In this document: positions 37,151 through 46,177 of the stretch, one piece after another
How the letters are laid out: the number at the start of each line of letters is the position of its first letter
Position numbering within the stretch: the stretch's first letter is position 1
Source: JADKCL01 sp031424495
Lineage (GTDB): Bacteria; Bacteroidota; Bacteroidia; J057; JADKCL01
Assembly: GCA_031424495.1 (NCBI GenBank)
Contig: JANPHP010000061.1
Span: 1-64,000 of the forward strand
DNA: 64,000 nt
Reading direction: 5' to 3'
Translations under genes and position numbers: made by a program
Notes under the pieces: model-generated
What the model was told of the DNA's origin: nothing
Databases searched by the model: none
The model's input: the letters and a program-made list of their open reading frames with translations, nothing else

Positions 37151-37684
37151 TCAGCCCTTCCGCAGCCGCCAATCTTTGCCCAGATTGAAACGCTTGGAAC
37201 CCAATGCGAACAAAATGATCCCCAGTACCAAGACCAATGGAAAGATGAATAGCGTAAAGGCGGCCAAGAATCCGATGATCACACGCTGCCCTTTGCTCGG
37301 GTTGTCGAGCAAAAACAGCAAAGACACCACAAACAGCAGTAGGCTGATCGGCTCTGCAACGAGGCTCCCCAAGATCAAGCCGCCACCGAGTGGCCGCTTG
37401 TTGCCACGCAGGTGCACGACCGTCTCCAGGTCCTTGAAGGCAAGCACCTTGCCCGCAACCGTGAAGCTACTGTCTTGTACAGATGTAATGCGCCCCTTGC
37501 GCACCATGCTGCTGTCTTTCAGTTGATAGTTCAGGCGATCGCCCGTTTTGATGTAGTGATGGCTTTTGCCAGATTGGGACTCGATGAGCAATGTTGAGGA
37601 TTCTGCCTCCGTCTGCGCCCGCAAGCCGGTCGCAGCCAAACAGAGCAAAATCAGGACGACGCTTTTGAGGATGACTTCTTTCAT
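37151..37684 (-). CDS. EAES-family membrane protein E
   Basis: 177 residues from ATG 37684, first gene of the run. Signal peptide to LRAQ, then TEAESS; domain line RKGRITSVQDSSFTVAGKVL then AFKDLETVVHL; membrane segments PISLLLFVVSLLFLL and FIFPLVLVLGIILFAL; tail SKRFNLGKDWRLRKG. 129 nt separate it from gene D, without a clear promoter or terminator. Function unknown. Confidence 0.7.
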   Translation of the reverse strand: MKEVILKSVVLILLCLAATGLRAQTEAESSTLLIESQSGKSHHYIKTGDRLNYQLKDSSMVRKGRITSVQDSSFTVAGKVLAFKDLETVVHLRGNKRPLGGGLILGSLVAEPISLLLFVVSLLFLLDNPSKGQRVIIGFLAAFTLFIFPLVLVLGIILFALGSKRFNLGKDWRLRKG

Positions 37685-37835
37685 GCGGTGAATTTGCGCA
37701 AAAAATGATCTATTCTGCGGAATGCTGGAAAGAAACGGTCGCCAGGTCTGCTGTCGATAGGACGCAATCGCAGATGAAACCATGCAGGTTTCCCATTTCT
37801 ATCCTAAATTTCAGGAAAAAGTAATCTCTCCCTCT

Positions 37836-38291
37836 ATGCGTGCCATCCTACAACGTGTTCGTCATGCCAAGGTTCAGGTCGATGAGATCACCATTGGCGA
37901 AGTGGGTCGCGGCTTGCTCGTCTTGCTCGGCGTCGCCCACGACGACACGGCAGCAGACATCGATTGGCTGGCCAAAAAAATCACCCAACTGCGCATTTTC
38001 AGCGATGCAGATGGCAAGATGAATCTGAGCGTGGAGGATGTCGGCGGCGAAATTTTGGTCGTCTCCCAATTCACGCTCTATGCCGATGCCAAAAAGGGAA
38101 ATCGCCCTAGCTACATTCGCTCGGCGCCGCCTGCCATCTCCATCCCGCTCTACGAGCAGTTTGTCGGCACGCTGCGGGAGCGGTTTGCTGGGCACGTCGC
38201 GACCGGCGCTTTTGGAGCCATGATGGATGTGACGCTCCTCAACGATGGCCCGGTCACCATCATCCTCGACTCCCGCCAACAAGACTTCTGA
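37836..38291 (+). CDS. dtd: D-aminoacyl-tRNA deacylase
   Basis: 151 residues (ATG 37836; an upstream in-frame ATG at 37782 adds an atypical extension). DTD removes D-amino acids mischarged on tRNA. The opening MRAILQRVRHAKVQVDE, the catalytic VVSQFTLYAD and the cross-subunit NDGPVTI (Gly-cisPro) motif are all present. Normal length. It is followed 5 nt later by a GT-C gene on the same strand. Confidence 0.95.
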   Translation: MRAILQRVRHAKVQVDEITIGEVGRGLLVLLGVAHDDTAADIDWLAKKITQLRIFSDADGKMNLSVEDVGGEILVVSQFTLYADAKKGNRPSYIRSAPPAISIPLYEQFVGTLRERFAGHVATGAFGAMMDVTLLNDGPVTIILDSRQQDF

Positions 38292-38296
38292 TCCCC

Positions 38297-39655
38297 ATGC
38301 TGCGCTTTCCTAGGCTCCACCGCATGCTTTTGGACCATGAGTATTCATGGTTACGCATCATGCTGATTGCCTTGGTTTTACGATTGGGCTTGCTGGCTCT
38401 CATGGCAAACGAGCCACTCATCAGCGACAGCTTTTTTTACCATCAAGCAGCCATCCGCTGGGTGGAGCTCGGCCAAGTGGACACCTATTGGCCGCCGGGC
38501 TTGCCGATGTATGAGGCGGGAACGGTCCTGCTCTTGGGCAAGGGCGAATTTTGGGTACGCTTGGCGATGCTCCCTTGGTTTTTCTGGATGTGCCGCAGTT
38601 TTTACAATATCGTCTACCGCTTGCACAGCCGCGTCGCCGCCAACATCGGTCTGCTGGTGCTGGCCTTGTATCCTGCCATGATCCATCAATCGGTGGAGCC
38701 ACTCTCCTACTTGCCTGCGGCGGCCCTGTTGCTCGCCTTGTTTGGGCAAATGCAATCTTATGTGGAGGAGCGCACACGCGGGCGCTTGTGGCGCGCGGGC
38801 ATCCTCATCGGCATGCTCATTCTTTTCAGGCCCTCGGCTGCGATCTTTTTGATCGCTTTGCCACCGCTGATCCTCATTCGCCGTCGCAAACTGCTTCCCG
38901 GCCTCACGCTAGCGTTGTTTGCCGCCTTGGTCGTCGGGCCTTGGGTCTATATGGCGAGCAGCCACACCGGCCGTCTTATCCCCATCAACGATGCCAACTC
39001 CCGCAATTTTTACCTCGGCAACAACCACTGGACGCCTCCTTACAAGACGTGGTTCTATGGCAGCCACTGGACGGCCGACCCCAAACTGCCGATAGGATTC
39101 AGGCAGGAGTTGAGCACCATCGAAGCCCTGCCGCTGGGCGAACAAAACGGGGCGTTTTCGCGTGCCGCGTGGCGTGATATACGTGCTCGCCCGCTGGCAT
39201 TTGCATGGCGCACGTGCTCACGCGTGCGCACACTCATGGCCTTTGACAGCTTTGCGGGCAGTCGATTGAGCTGGTCGGCCCATCCTTTGGCCTCGATCGG
39301 CTTGGCGGTCACAGGGATGGATGCCTTGTGGTATGGCTTGTTGTGCATCGCATTCATCGCATTTTGGTTTTCAGAGACACGCCGTGAGATGCCCGTAAGT
39401 ACCTTGGCGATCATCAGCGGGTTCTTGCTGCTGTATGCATTGCCCTATCTTTTTTCATTTTCCCACCCGACCTATCACTTGCCGATGTTGCCGCTGATGC
39501 TCATTCCTGCAGCCATTTGGCTCGGGCAGTGCTTGGAGCTGGGTAGCGTGGCACGCAAGCTGCGCTTGCACTACGGTTGGAAATTTTGGATCGCGATCAC
39601 GATATTCGCGGGCATCCAAATCGAATGGGTAGTTCAAATGCTGTTGATCCCTTGA
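38297..39655 (+). CDS. GT39-like membrane glycosyltransferase
   Basis: A 452-residue polytopic protein with about ten membrane segments. The first extracytoplasmic loop holds PLISDSFFYHQAAIRWVELG then TYWPPGLPMYEAGTVLLLG, the acidic-aromatic signature of GT-C (ArnT/PMT-like) enzymes; the large loop contains NSRNFYLGNNHWTPPYKTW. It presumably moves a sugar from a polyprenyl carrier; acceptor unknown. Cotranscribed with dtd and MazG genes by spacing. Confidence 0.75.
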   Translation: MLRFPRLHRMLLDHEYSWLRIMLIALVLRLGLLALMANEPLISDSFFYHQAAIRWVELGQVDTYWPPGLPMYEAGTVLLLGKGEFWVRLAMLPWFFWMCRSFYNIVYRLHSRVAANIGLLVLALYPAMIHQSVEPLSYLPAAALLLALFGQMQSYVEERTRGRLWRAGILIGMLILFRPSAAIFLIALPPLILIRRRKLLPGLTLALFAALVVGPWVYMASSHTGRLIPINDANSRNFYLGNNHWTPPYKTWFYGSHWTADPKLPIGFRQELSTIEALPLGEQNGAFSRAAWRDIRARPLAFAWRTCSRVRTLMAFDSFAGSRLSWSAHPLASIGLAVTGMDALWYGLLCIAFIAFWFSETRREMPVSTLAIISGFLLLYALPYLFSFSHPTYHLPMLPLMLIPAAIWLGQCLELGSVARKLRLHYGWKFWIAITIFAGIQIEWVVQMLLIP

Positions 39656-39659
39656 AAAT

Positions 39660-39986
39660 ATGACGATCCAAGAAGCACAAGCCACCGTGGACCAGTGGAT
39701 TAAGGACTATGGTGTGCGGTATTTTTCAGAGCTCACCAATATGGCCATGCTCACAGAAGAGGTGGGCGAGGTGGCCCGCATCATTGCCCGGCGCTATGGC
39801 GAGCAGAGCTTCAAGCCCAGCGACAAGGAGCTGGATCTCGGCGACGAGCTTGCCGATGTCATGTTTGTGCTTATCTGCCTCGCCAATCAGACGGGCGTCG
39901 ATCTTGAGGCGGCTATGCAGCGCAACCTGGCCAAGAAGACGCAAAGAGACGCGACCCGCCACAAGGAAAACGACAAGCTGAAGTGA
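39660..39986 (+). CDS. MazG-like nucleotide pyrophosphohydrolase
   Basis: 108 residues, an all-alpha NTP pyrophosphohydrolase. Mg-binding residues lie in MLTEEVGEVARI (ExxE) and LGDELADVMFVLI (ExxD). This single-domain form typically hydrolyses noncanonical or excess nucleoside triphosphates to monophosphates. It begins 4 nt after the GT-C gene and overlaps the next start by 4 nt. Confidence 0.88.
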   Translation: MTIQEAQATVDQWIKDYGVRYFSELTNMAMLTEEVGEVARIIARRYGEQSFKPSDKELDLGDELADVMFVLICLANQTGVDLEAAMQRNLAKKTQRDATRHKENDKLK

Positions 39987-40801
39987 GGCCCATCGAGCCA
40001 ATCGGCGCATTTTTTGATCTGGATGAGGCGGGCTGCATCATCAATCCCACGGCAATCGGCAAAATTCCGCCCAGCTATCGGATTGCGATTGATGAAATCA
40101 TTGCTGCTTATCGACGCGAGGTGGGGCCTCGTCTGCATGCCATCTTTTTGAGGGGTTCTGTGCCACGTGGCATGTCGGTGGCTTCGGTTTCTGATTTGGA
40201 TGTCGTTGGGCTAATGCATCACTTGCCAGAAGAGGAATTCATTCGCTGGGCGAAACCCACTTGGGCTGAGGGCGTTGCAGATGATCTGGTGGCGCGCCAT
40301 CCTTTTCTACAAAAAGTTGACTTTGCGATCGCCCACCGCGATACTGTTGCTACGGAGCGCAGTCGCTTGGTCAGGTTGGTGCTCAAGACCCAGGGGCTTT
40401 GCATCTGGGGCGTCGACGACACGGTGGATTGGCCTGGTTTCAAGGTCGACCGGAGCATTGTTTTTCACTACCGATGGTTGGCAAGTGAGCTCGTGGAGTG
40501 GCGCACCACATTTTCACAAATGGCGCATTCTCCTGATCGAACAAATTTTTTATCGAGCCTAGCCAAGACGGTATTGCGTGCGGGATTTGAATTGGTGATG
40601 GAGCGAGAAGGGCGGTTTACCGTGGATCTCTACTTGTGCTTACAATGTTTTGGCACGCACTATCCGCAACATGCACATCAAATGAAGGCAGCCCTGCTCA
40701 CCTTCCTGAATCCTGACGATATGGATGCTGCTGCTACAACATGGATCGAGGCTTTGGTTCCGTTTTTGGTGGATGAATGCAAGGCGAAGCTGAATTCCTA
40801 G
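39983..40801 (+). CDS. Nucleotidyltransferase-domain protein
   Basis: 272 residues from GTG 39983, overlapping the MazG stop (GTGA). The polymerase-beta-type motif FLRGSVPRGMSVASVSDLDV (Gly-Ser and the two Asp) and the third Asp in QKVDFAIAH are present, followed by an all-helical C-terminal half that could bind substrate as in aminoglycoside or lincosamide adenylyltransferases. The actual substrate is unknown. Confidence 0.72.
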   Translation: MRPIEPIGAFFDLDEAGCIINPTAIGKIPPSYRIAIDEIIAAYRREVGPRLHAIFLRGSVPRGMSVASVSDLDVVGLMHHLPEEEFIRWAKPTWAEGVADDLVARHPFLQKVDFAIAHRDTVATERSRLVRLVLKTQGLCIWGVDDTVDWPGFKVDRSIVFHYRWLASELVEWRTTFSQMAHSPDRTNFLSSLAKTVLRAGFELVMEREGRFTVDLYLCLQCFGTHYPQHAHQMKAALLTFLNPDDMDAAATTWIEALVPFLVDECKAKLNS

Positions 40802-40852
40802 TACAACCTTTTCAAGATTACTTGCCTATTGAGATGGACACGTGTTTCGCAA

Positions 40853-41128
40853 TGTGCGATACGCCTAGGCGCATCGGATTTTGTTGGGGGCGCTGTTTCT
40901 ATAAAGGTGAGACTCCTCTGGAGTCCTATCACAACCCAATGTCAGTGGCAACAGCACCCTGGCGTGCTAGTCTCCATACACATCTATATATCTCCATTTC
41001 GATAGGTCTGCTTCTACTTTCATTTCCAGAAACATACGCAAGTAGCAGGATCCCGCAGCAGCTGCGGGGTCTAACCTTTATAGAAAAACCAGCCCCATTG
41101 GTATCGATGCGCCTAGGCGTATCGCACA
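40853..41128. mobile_element. MITE-like element with 24-bp terminal inverted repeats
   Basis: 40853-40876 (TGTGCGATACGCCTAGGCGC then ATCG) is repeated exactly inverted at 41105-41128. Each end then carries an inner inverted block TTTCTATAAAGGTnAGAC (40895-40912 and its complement ending near 41089) and its own small hairpin (GACTCC/GGAGTC left; CCCGCAG/CTGCGGG right). No transposase is encoded in the 276 bp. A target duplication is not evident. The rest of the gap to 41359 shows nothing. Confidence 0.6.
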
Positions 41129-41359
41129 ACACACCAATCAATATGGTCAAGATTTTCCTGAATGATTTCCTAGGCGGATTAAAAGCAGAAAATCCTCGAT
41201 TCGCCCTGGAAGAGCTGTACCTATTTCGACTTTGGGCTGTTTGGGTGCCTATTATCCTTGTATAATCTCGTAAAGTGTTGAGCCACCCCTAAAAGAATCG
41301 AGGATTGGACTACCTTTACAGTTATTCCTTCGATTTCAAATTGCAATTTTTCTCTGGAT

Positions 41360-42034
41360 ATGACGATTTTCAATATTTATTGCGACGAATTGGGTGAGCA
41401 GCAATTCGGTGCGATGTCCCAAGCCATTGGTTCCTCAAACGAACAAGCAATACTCGGCTCGAGCCAAATTGTGCCCTTGTTGGTGAGCGCCATGGCGCGC
41501 ATCACGCGCACCGAGGCTGGTGCAAAGTCCCTCGCCGAGATGATCGAGCGTGACCACGACGGCAGTATCTTGATGAAATTGCCCGATTTGTATGCCAATC
41601 GTGGCATCGGCAATGGCGATGTGCTCACGACCCTTATCTTGGCCGAAAATCGTCCCGCAGCAGAGGCGCTGATCTGCAAGCAGAGCGGCTTGAATCCTGC
41701 ATCCACCAACAAACTGTTCAACATCACGACGCCCATTTTGCTCGGCATGATCGGCGCAAAAAAACGTGCCGACAAGATCAATACAGCCATGCTGGCCCAG
41801 ATACTCAACAATTTTGCTGAGTTGCATGAAAGGGAAGAAAAGGCAGGGGCAACCCCGACCGAATCGCAAGCGAGCGCCATTCCTGGCTTTGGTGAGATCA
41901 GCGGCTTGCTCAAAACGGGCAACTTTGCTGGCATCGGCTCGATGATCACCAACCTGCTCGACAAAAACAAAGACGGCAGCATCATGGACGATCTGCAAGG
42001 CATGGCCAAAGGCTTCATCGACGGCGCGAAATAA
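41360..42034 (+). CDS. DUF937-family protein 1
   Basis: A 224-residue cytosolic protein. Two DUF937-type units: FGAMSQAIGSSNEQAILGSS / PLLVSAMARI and the repeated DRDHDGSI-like element (IERDHDGSILMKLPDLYA), followed by NITTPILLGMIGAKK and a C-terminal LLDKNKDGSIMDDL. The Asp/Asn-rich DxDxDG-like elements resemble calcium-binding loops, but this is only a resemblance. Paralogous to the next gene. Function unknown. Confidence 0.8.
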   Translation: MTIFNIYCDELGEQQFGAMSQAIGSSNEQAILGSSQIVPLLVSAMARITRTEAGAKSLAEMIERDHDGSILMKLPDLYANRGIGNGDVLTTLILAENRPAAEALICKQSGLNPASTNKLFNITTPILLGMIGAKKRADKINTAMLAQILNNFAELHEREEKAGATPTESQASAIPGFGEISGLLKTGNFAGIGSMITNLLDKNKDGSIMDDLQGMAKGFIDGAK

Positions 42035-42209
42035 TCGCGGCTTCGATAGTACGACGAGCAGCTCAGGTCTCCTGAGCTGCTCGTTGCATGTTGGATGGGG
42101 CAGTATCGTCGTTGGTCGAGTTTCTGGGCAAATTGGTCGAGCGGTGTCGGCTGGTTTTGGGCGAATGATTACCTTCGTATTCTCCAATTACCCTAGAAAT
42201 CCAGAAAGC

Positions 42210-42902
42210 ATGAATTTCCTCGATCTTTTCACTTCACAGCTCGGCCCTGGCCAACTCGATGCCTTGAGCAATACACTCGGTGCCGACAAAGCGCAGACCA
42301 CCTCTGCCCTTGGAACCTTTGTGCCGCTCATCGTGAGCGCCATGGCGCGCAATACCAGCAATCCAACAGGAGCTGATGCACTCGCCGGCGCGCTCGATCG
42401 CGACCACGATGGCAGCATCCTCACCAAGCTTCCTGAACTGCTCAACAATCCCGCGCTCGGCAATGGAGACGGCATTTTGGGCCACATCCTTGGTGGCAAG
42501 CGCCAAGTAGCCGAGCAGGCTGTAGCCCAGCAAAGCGGACTCTCTGCTGGCAGCACCAGCCAATTGTTTACGATTGTGGCCCCGATCGTGCTCGGCATGA
42601 TAGGCGGCAAAAAGCGCCAAGAAGGCTTTGGCGCCGATATTTTGGCTGGCATGTTGCGCAGCTTCTCCAATACCCATGAGCAGCAAGGCCCACAAAACGA
42701 TGCTGGCGGTGGCCTCTTGGGCACCATCGGCGGCATGGTTGCTGGCAGCATGGCTGGCAATGCTGGCGGCGGCAATGCCGGCAATGCAGCTCCTGCATCG
42801 GGTATGGGCAGCCTCATCACCTCGATCTTGGACCGCGATGGAGACGGCAGCGCCATCGACGATGTCGCTGGCATGCTCGGCAACATGCTTTCAGGTAAAT
42901 AA
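42210..42902 (+). CDS. DUF937-family protein 2
   Basis: 230 residues from ATG 42210. Matches gene 41360 throughout (ALDRDHDGSILTKLPELLNN, IVAPIVLGMIGGKKR, ILDRDGDGSAIDDVAGML) but carries a Gly/Ala/Met-rich linker (MVAGSMAGNAGGGNAGNAA) before the last motif. Tandem duplication of a family with unknown function; probably cytosolic. Confidence 0.82.
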   Translation: MNFLDLFTSQLGPGQLDALSNTLGADKAQTTSALGTFVPLIVSAMARNTSNPTGADALAGALDRDHDGSILTKLPELLNNPALGNGDGILGHILGGKRQVAEQAVAQQSGLSAGSTSQLFTIVAPIVLGMIGGKKRQEGFGADILAGMLRSFSNTHEQQGPQNDAGGGLLGTIGGMVAGSMAGNAGGGNAGNAAPASGMGSLITSILDRDGDGSAIDDVAGMLGNMLSGK

Positions 42903-43082
42903 CCCGATTTCCTCCGAGGAGACATGTGGATCCCATCGTGTTTTGCATGTCTCATCGGGGCGGCGTCTTGGCCGCTGCAACATTCGACCCGACCTTTACA
43001 GTTCCAGCGATACGCTGCGGCAGCCAAGACGCATTTTTCGAATGCCATCACTGGAGAACCCAATCCAGATGATGGCATATCG
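42903..43082. repeat. Cluster of three intergenic hairpins
   Basis: H1 42903-42959 (CCCGAT + GAGACATG with CATGTCTC + ATCGGG) starts right after the DUF937 stop. H2 42963-43032 has outer arms GCGTCTTGGC / GCCAAGACGC. H3 43039-43082 pairs ATGCCATCA-CTGGA with TCCAG-ATGATGGCAT. None has a T-tract. Possible structured RNA or palindromic repeats in the 269-nt gap before the esterase. Confidence 0.5.
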
Positions 43083-43171
43083 ATTTACAGGTGGGGTTCA
43101 CACATATCCTGAGAGAATGTGTAACTTAGCATAGCGAAAATTAGAGCGCAGCCACTGCGCGAAATAGGGAT

Positions 43172-44098
43172 TTGAATACGCGGCTTTCATATCAGGGCAT
43201 CGCGTCGATGCTTGTCGGTGTTGCTATGCTTTCGGGCTGCGGCACAGACAGCTATTTTCCGTCGATGTCCAGCAACGACAGTCTGAATCACCCTGCGCAA
43301 GGGCCGACAGCGCCGCATGGCTGCCAACTGCCTGTGGGGCGCAGCACGGTCTCCGTGGAAGGTATGGCCGTAGATCTGTTGATGCCTTCTGATAAATATG
43401 TGGGCGATCTGCTCGTATTGCCGCCTTGGAATGGTGGCCGTGAGGAATGGTGCATCCATGCCCGTTTTTGCACGAAGGCGCTGAAACGTGGATTTCGCAT
43501 CATCATGCCCGACATGGGCAAAAGCATTTATGCACAGGCCGTCTACCCAGAAACGCGCGCAGATTGGCAATCGCAAAAAACGATCACTTGGGTCAAGGAG
43601 CGGCTGGTTCCTGACCTGCGCAACAACTACTGTTTGCTCAAGGAGGGCGGCCAAAACTACGTGCTCGGCGCATCTGCCGGGGCACGCGGCGCGATCTTGC
43701 TCGCTGAGGAAATGCCTGATCTTTTTGTCGCTGTCGCCGCACTCTCTGGCGACTACAATCCAGGAGAAATGACCCAAGACAACATCTATCGGGGTTTTTT
43801 GGGCGAATTTGAGCGCTATCCGGAACGATGGAAAACGGCTGAAAATGTGCTGATCGGCACCACACAAATCCACGCGGCCGTGTACCTCGGGCATGGCAAG
43901 GCAGACGACGTCGTCTCCTATCAACAAACGGTGGCCTTGCATGACTTGCTGCGCAAGCAGCAACCGCAGCTCTCGATGCAACTGCATTTACCCGCCGATC
44001 AAGGCAACGATTTTACCTATTGGGGATCTGAAATCGGCAATGTCTTGGATTTTTTTGAAGGCACACAGGCTGGTCTTCCTGAGGGTGCCTCCTTGTAG
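43172..44098 (+). CDS. Alpha/beta-hydrolase (esterase) lipoprotein
   Basis: 308 residues. TTG 43172 gives a full lipoprotein signal ending AMLSGC; the first ATG (43208) would leave too short a signal. The nucleophile elbow is GASAGA (GxSxG), preceded by VLPPWNGGREEW, with later YLGHGKADDVVS (acid) and a C-terminal His in the last third, as in esterase D-like hydrolases. Substrate unknown. Followed by the M14 peptidase. Confidence 0.7.
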   Translation: MNTRLSYQGIASMLVGVAMLSGCGTDSYFPSMSSNDSLNHPAQGPTAPHGCQLPVGRSTVSVEGMAVDLLMPSDKYVGDLLVLPPWNGGREEWCIHARFCTKALKRGFRIIMPDMGKSIYAQAVYPETRADWQSQKTITWVKERLVPDLRNNYCLLKEGGQNYVLGASAGARGAILLAEEMPDLFVAVAALSGDYNPGEMTQDNIYRGFLGEFERYPERWKTAENVLIGTTQIHAAVYLGHGKADDVVSYQQTVALHDLLRKQQPQLSMQLHLPADQGNDFTYWGSEIGNVLDFFEGTQAGLPEGASL

Positions 44099-44216
44099 CG
44101 CCGCATTTCCAGGCTCACTCATCGGCAGTCGATCACAAGAAATCCTTAACTTGGTTCACGCATTGGCGCATGGCGCACATGCAAGGGATTTGTGTTGCAA
44201 TCTAAAAAGCATCTTG

Positions 44217-46013
44217 ATGAAGAACTCTTTTTCCAAGTTTTTAGGACTCGTGGTATTGATGGCCATCTTGCCAAGCCTGCTTCAAGCCCAAAGCGCCAAA
44301 GAGCAATTGCCGACGCCATTTGAAAAAAATGGCCCCAATGTCACGACCACCTATGCCGAGATGGTCGCCTTTTACAAGGCATTGGAAGCCGCTAGCCCCA
44401 CGGTCAAGATCATTCCCTTTGAAAATGGCAGCGATGTCGGCAAGCCGCAGCAGCTTGTGGTGATCACGGGCAGCAAGATTTTTCATCCCGTGCCCCTGCG
44501 CCAAGCCGACACCCGCATCGTGATGATCATGAACGGCATCCACCCTGGTGAACCCGATGGCATCGACGCGAGCATGATGCTCGCACGCGACCTGGCACTC
44601 GACAAGTTGTATGCGCCGCTGATCGAGCACGTCGCCGTGTGCATAATCCCCGCCTACAACATCGACGGCATGCTCGTGCGCAACAGCGTGAGCCGCGCCA
44701 ACCAAAATGGCCCTGAGTCCTACGGCTTCCGGGGCAATGGCCAGAACCTGGACCTCAACCGCGACTTCATCAAGCAAGATTCCCGCAACGCCCGTGCATT
44801 TGCCAAGATGTATACCGAGTGGCGGCCCGACCTCTTCATCGACACCCATACCAGCAACGGCTCCGACTACCAGTACATCATGACCTATATCGCCACGATG
44901 AAAGACAAGCTGGACCCCGCCCTCGCCAATTATATGGAGACGGTCCTGAATCCTGAAATCAGCGCCAAGATGAAGGAGGCCAATTATGAGATGTGCCCTT
45001 ACGTGCAGACGATGGACTGGGAGATGGTTCCCGACTCCGGCATCAGTGCCTTTTACGACATGCCCCGTTACAGCACCGGCTATGCATCGCTCTTTGGCGC
45101 GATGGCCTATACCACAGAGTCTCACATGCTCAAGAAATTTGACGACCGGGTCTATGGCACCTATCACCTGATCATGAACGCGCTCAAGATCGTGAACCGT
45201 GACCGCAAAATCATCGGCCGCATGCGCAAGGAAGCCTTGGAGGCGATCAAGAAACAGACTGAGTTTACCTTGAAATGGAAGCTCGATCCACGCATCAGCG
45301 TCCAGATCCCCTTCAAGGGATTTACAGCCACGATCTCACCGAGCACAGTAACTGGCTTTCCCCGCATCAGCTATGATGAAACCATGCCTTGGACCAAAAA
45401 CATTCCGTTTTACAACCACTACGTTTCAGAAGTCACGGTGACCAAACCGACGGCCTATATCGTGCCCCAAGCTTGGGATGCCGTGGTCGAGCGCCTCAAG
45501 CTCAGCGGCGTCGTGATGCAACGCCTCAGCGAAGACGTGACGACCGAGGTCGCCATGTACAAGATCACCAAGTTTGATGCACCCGACAATCCCTACGAGG
45601 GCCACTTTCCGCTGAGCGGCTTGGAGGTGAAAAAGGAAACGCAGCAGGTGCAGTTTTGGGAGGGCGACTATGTGATCTATACCGATCAAGACGCCAACCG
45701 CTTCATCGTGGAGACCCTGGAGCCGCTCGGCGTCGACAGCTACCTGAGTTGGAATTTTTTCGATCCCATCCTCTCCCGCAAGGAATATTTCAGTCCCTAT
45801 GTATTTGATACAGAGGCGCACCGCATGCTGGAAGCCGACCCCAAACTCAAACAGGAACTCAAAGACAAGATCAAGGCCGATACGGTTTTTGCACAAAGCG
45901 ATTGGCAGCAGATGAGTTTTGTCTTTGAACACTCCAAACACATGGAGCCGGTCTACATGCGCTATCCGGTGGCGCGGTTGGAGAAGGGGACTAAGTTGCC
46001 AGTTGCCAAATAG
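44217..46013 (+). CDS. M14-family zinc carboxypeptidase
   Basis: 598 residues from ATG 44217, with a signal peptide (MKNSFSKFLGLVVLMAILPS to QAQ). M14 residues: zinc ligands His and Glu in NGIHPGEPDGID, substrate-binding Asn-Arg in NLDLNRDF, third zinc His in FIDTHTSNGSDY, and the catalytic Glu in AYTTESH. About 300 further residues form a beta-rich C-terminal region seen in long Bacteroidota M14 proteins. Exported peptidase, probably for protein scavenging. Confidence 0.9.
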   Translation: MKNSFSKFLGLVVLMAILPSLLQAQSAKEQLPTPFEKNGPNVTTTYAEMVAFYKALEAASPTVKIIPFENGSDVGKPQQLVVITGSKIFHPVPLRQADTRIVMIMNGIHPGEPDGIDASMMLARDLALDKLYAPLIEHVAVCIIPAYNIDGMLVRNSVSRANQNGPESYGFRGNGQNLDLNRDFIKQDSRNARAFAKMYTEWRPDLFIDTHTSNGSDYQYIMTYIATMKDKLDPALANYMETVLNPEISAKMKEANYEMCPYVQTMDWEMVPDSGISAFYDMPRYSTGYASLFGAMAYTTESHMLKKFDDRVYGTYHLIMNALKIVNRDRKIIGRMRKEALEAIKKQTEFTLKWKLDPRISVQIPFKGFTATISPSTVTGFPRISYDETMPWTKNIPFYNHYVSEVTVTKPTAYIVPQAWDAVVERLKLSGVVMQRLSEDVTTEVAMYKITKFDAPDNPYEGHFPLSGLEVKKETQQVQFWEGDYVIYTDQDANRFIVETLEPLGVDSYLSWNFFDPILSRKEYFSPYVFDTEAHRMLEADPKLKQELKDKIKADTVFAQSDWQQMSFVFEHSKHMEPVYMRYPVARLEKGTKLPVAK

Positions 46014-46016
46014 GAG

Positions 46017-46073
46017 CAGAATTTACAGGATTTTCAGAATCGGTTGGGGTGTTGAATTTTGGGTGGTTAGGTG
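46017..46073. repeat. Diverged third unit of the 59-nt intergenic repeat
   Basis: CAGAATTTACAGGATTTTCA continues to GTTGAATTTTGGGTGGTTAG, matching the layout of the copies at 9254 and 9353 at lower identity. It lies directly after the M14 stop. Confidence 0.5.
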
Positions 46074-46177
46074 CTGCTTGTGATTTGTTTTGGGAATGAA
46101 TTCTGGGCGAGTCTTGGCGATGCTGGGATTTGGTGGGTTGATTTGTTTTTCTTCTTTTTTGGGGGAGGATGGTTGTT

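Noticed and set aside
40777..41265. 162-codon open frame across the inverted-repeat element
   Set aside because: It is translated from the terminal repeats and hairpins and overlaps the nucleotidyltransferase 3' end; no protein-like features.
44241..45167. 308-codon open frame on the minus strand
   Set aside because: Antisense of the M14 peptidase, whose catalytic motifs confirm the plus-strand gene.
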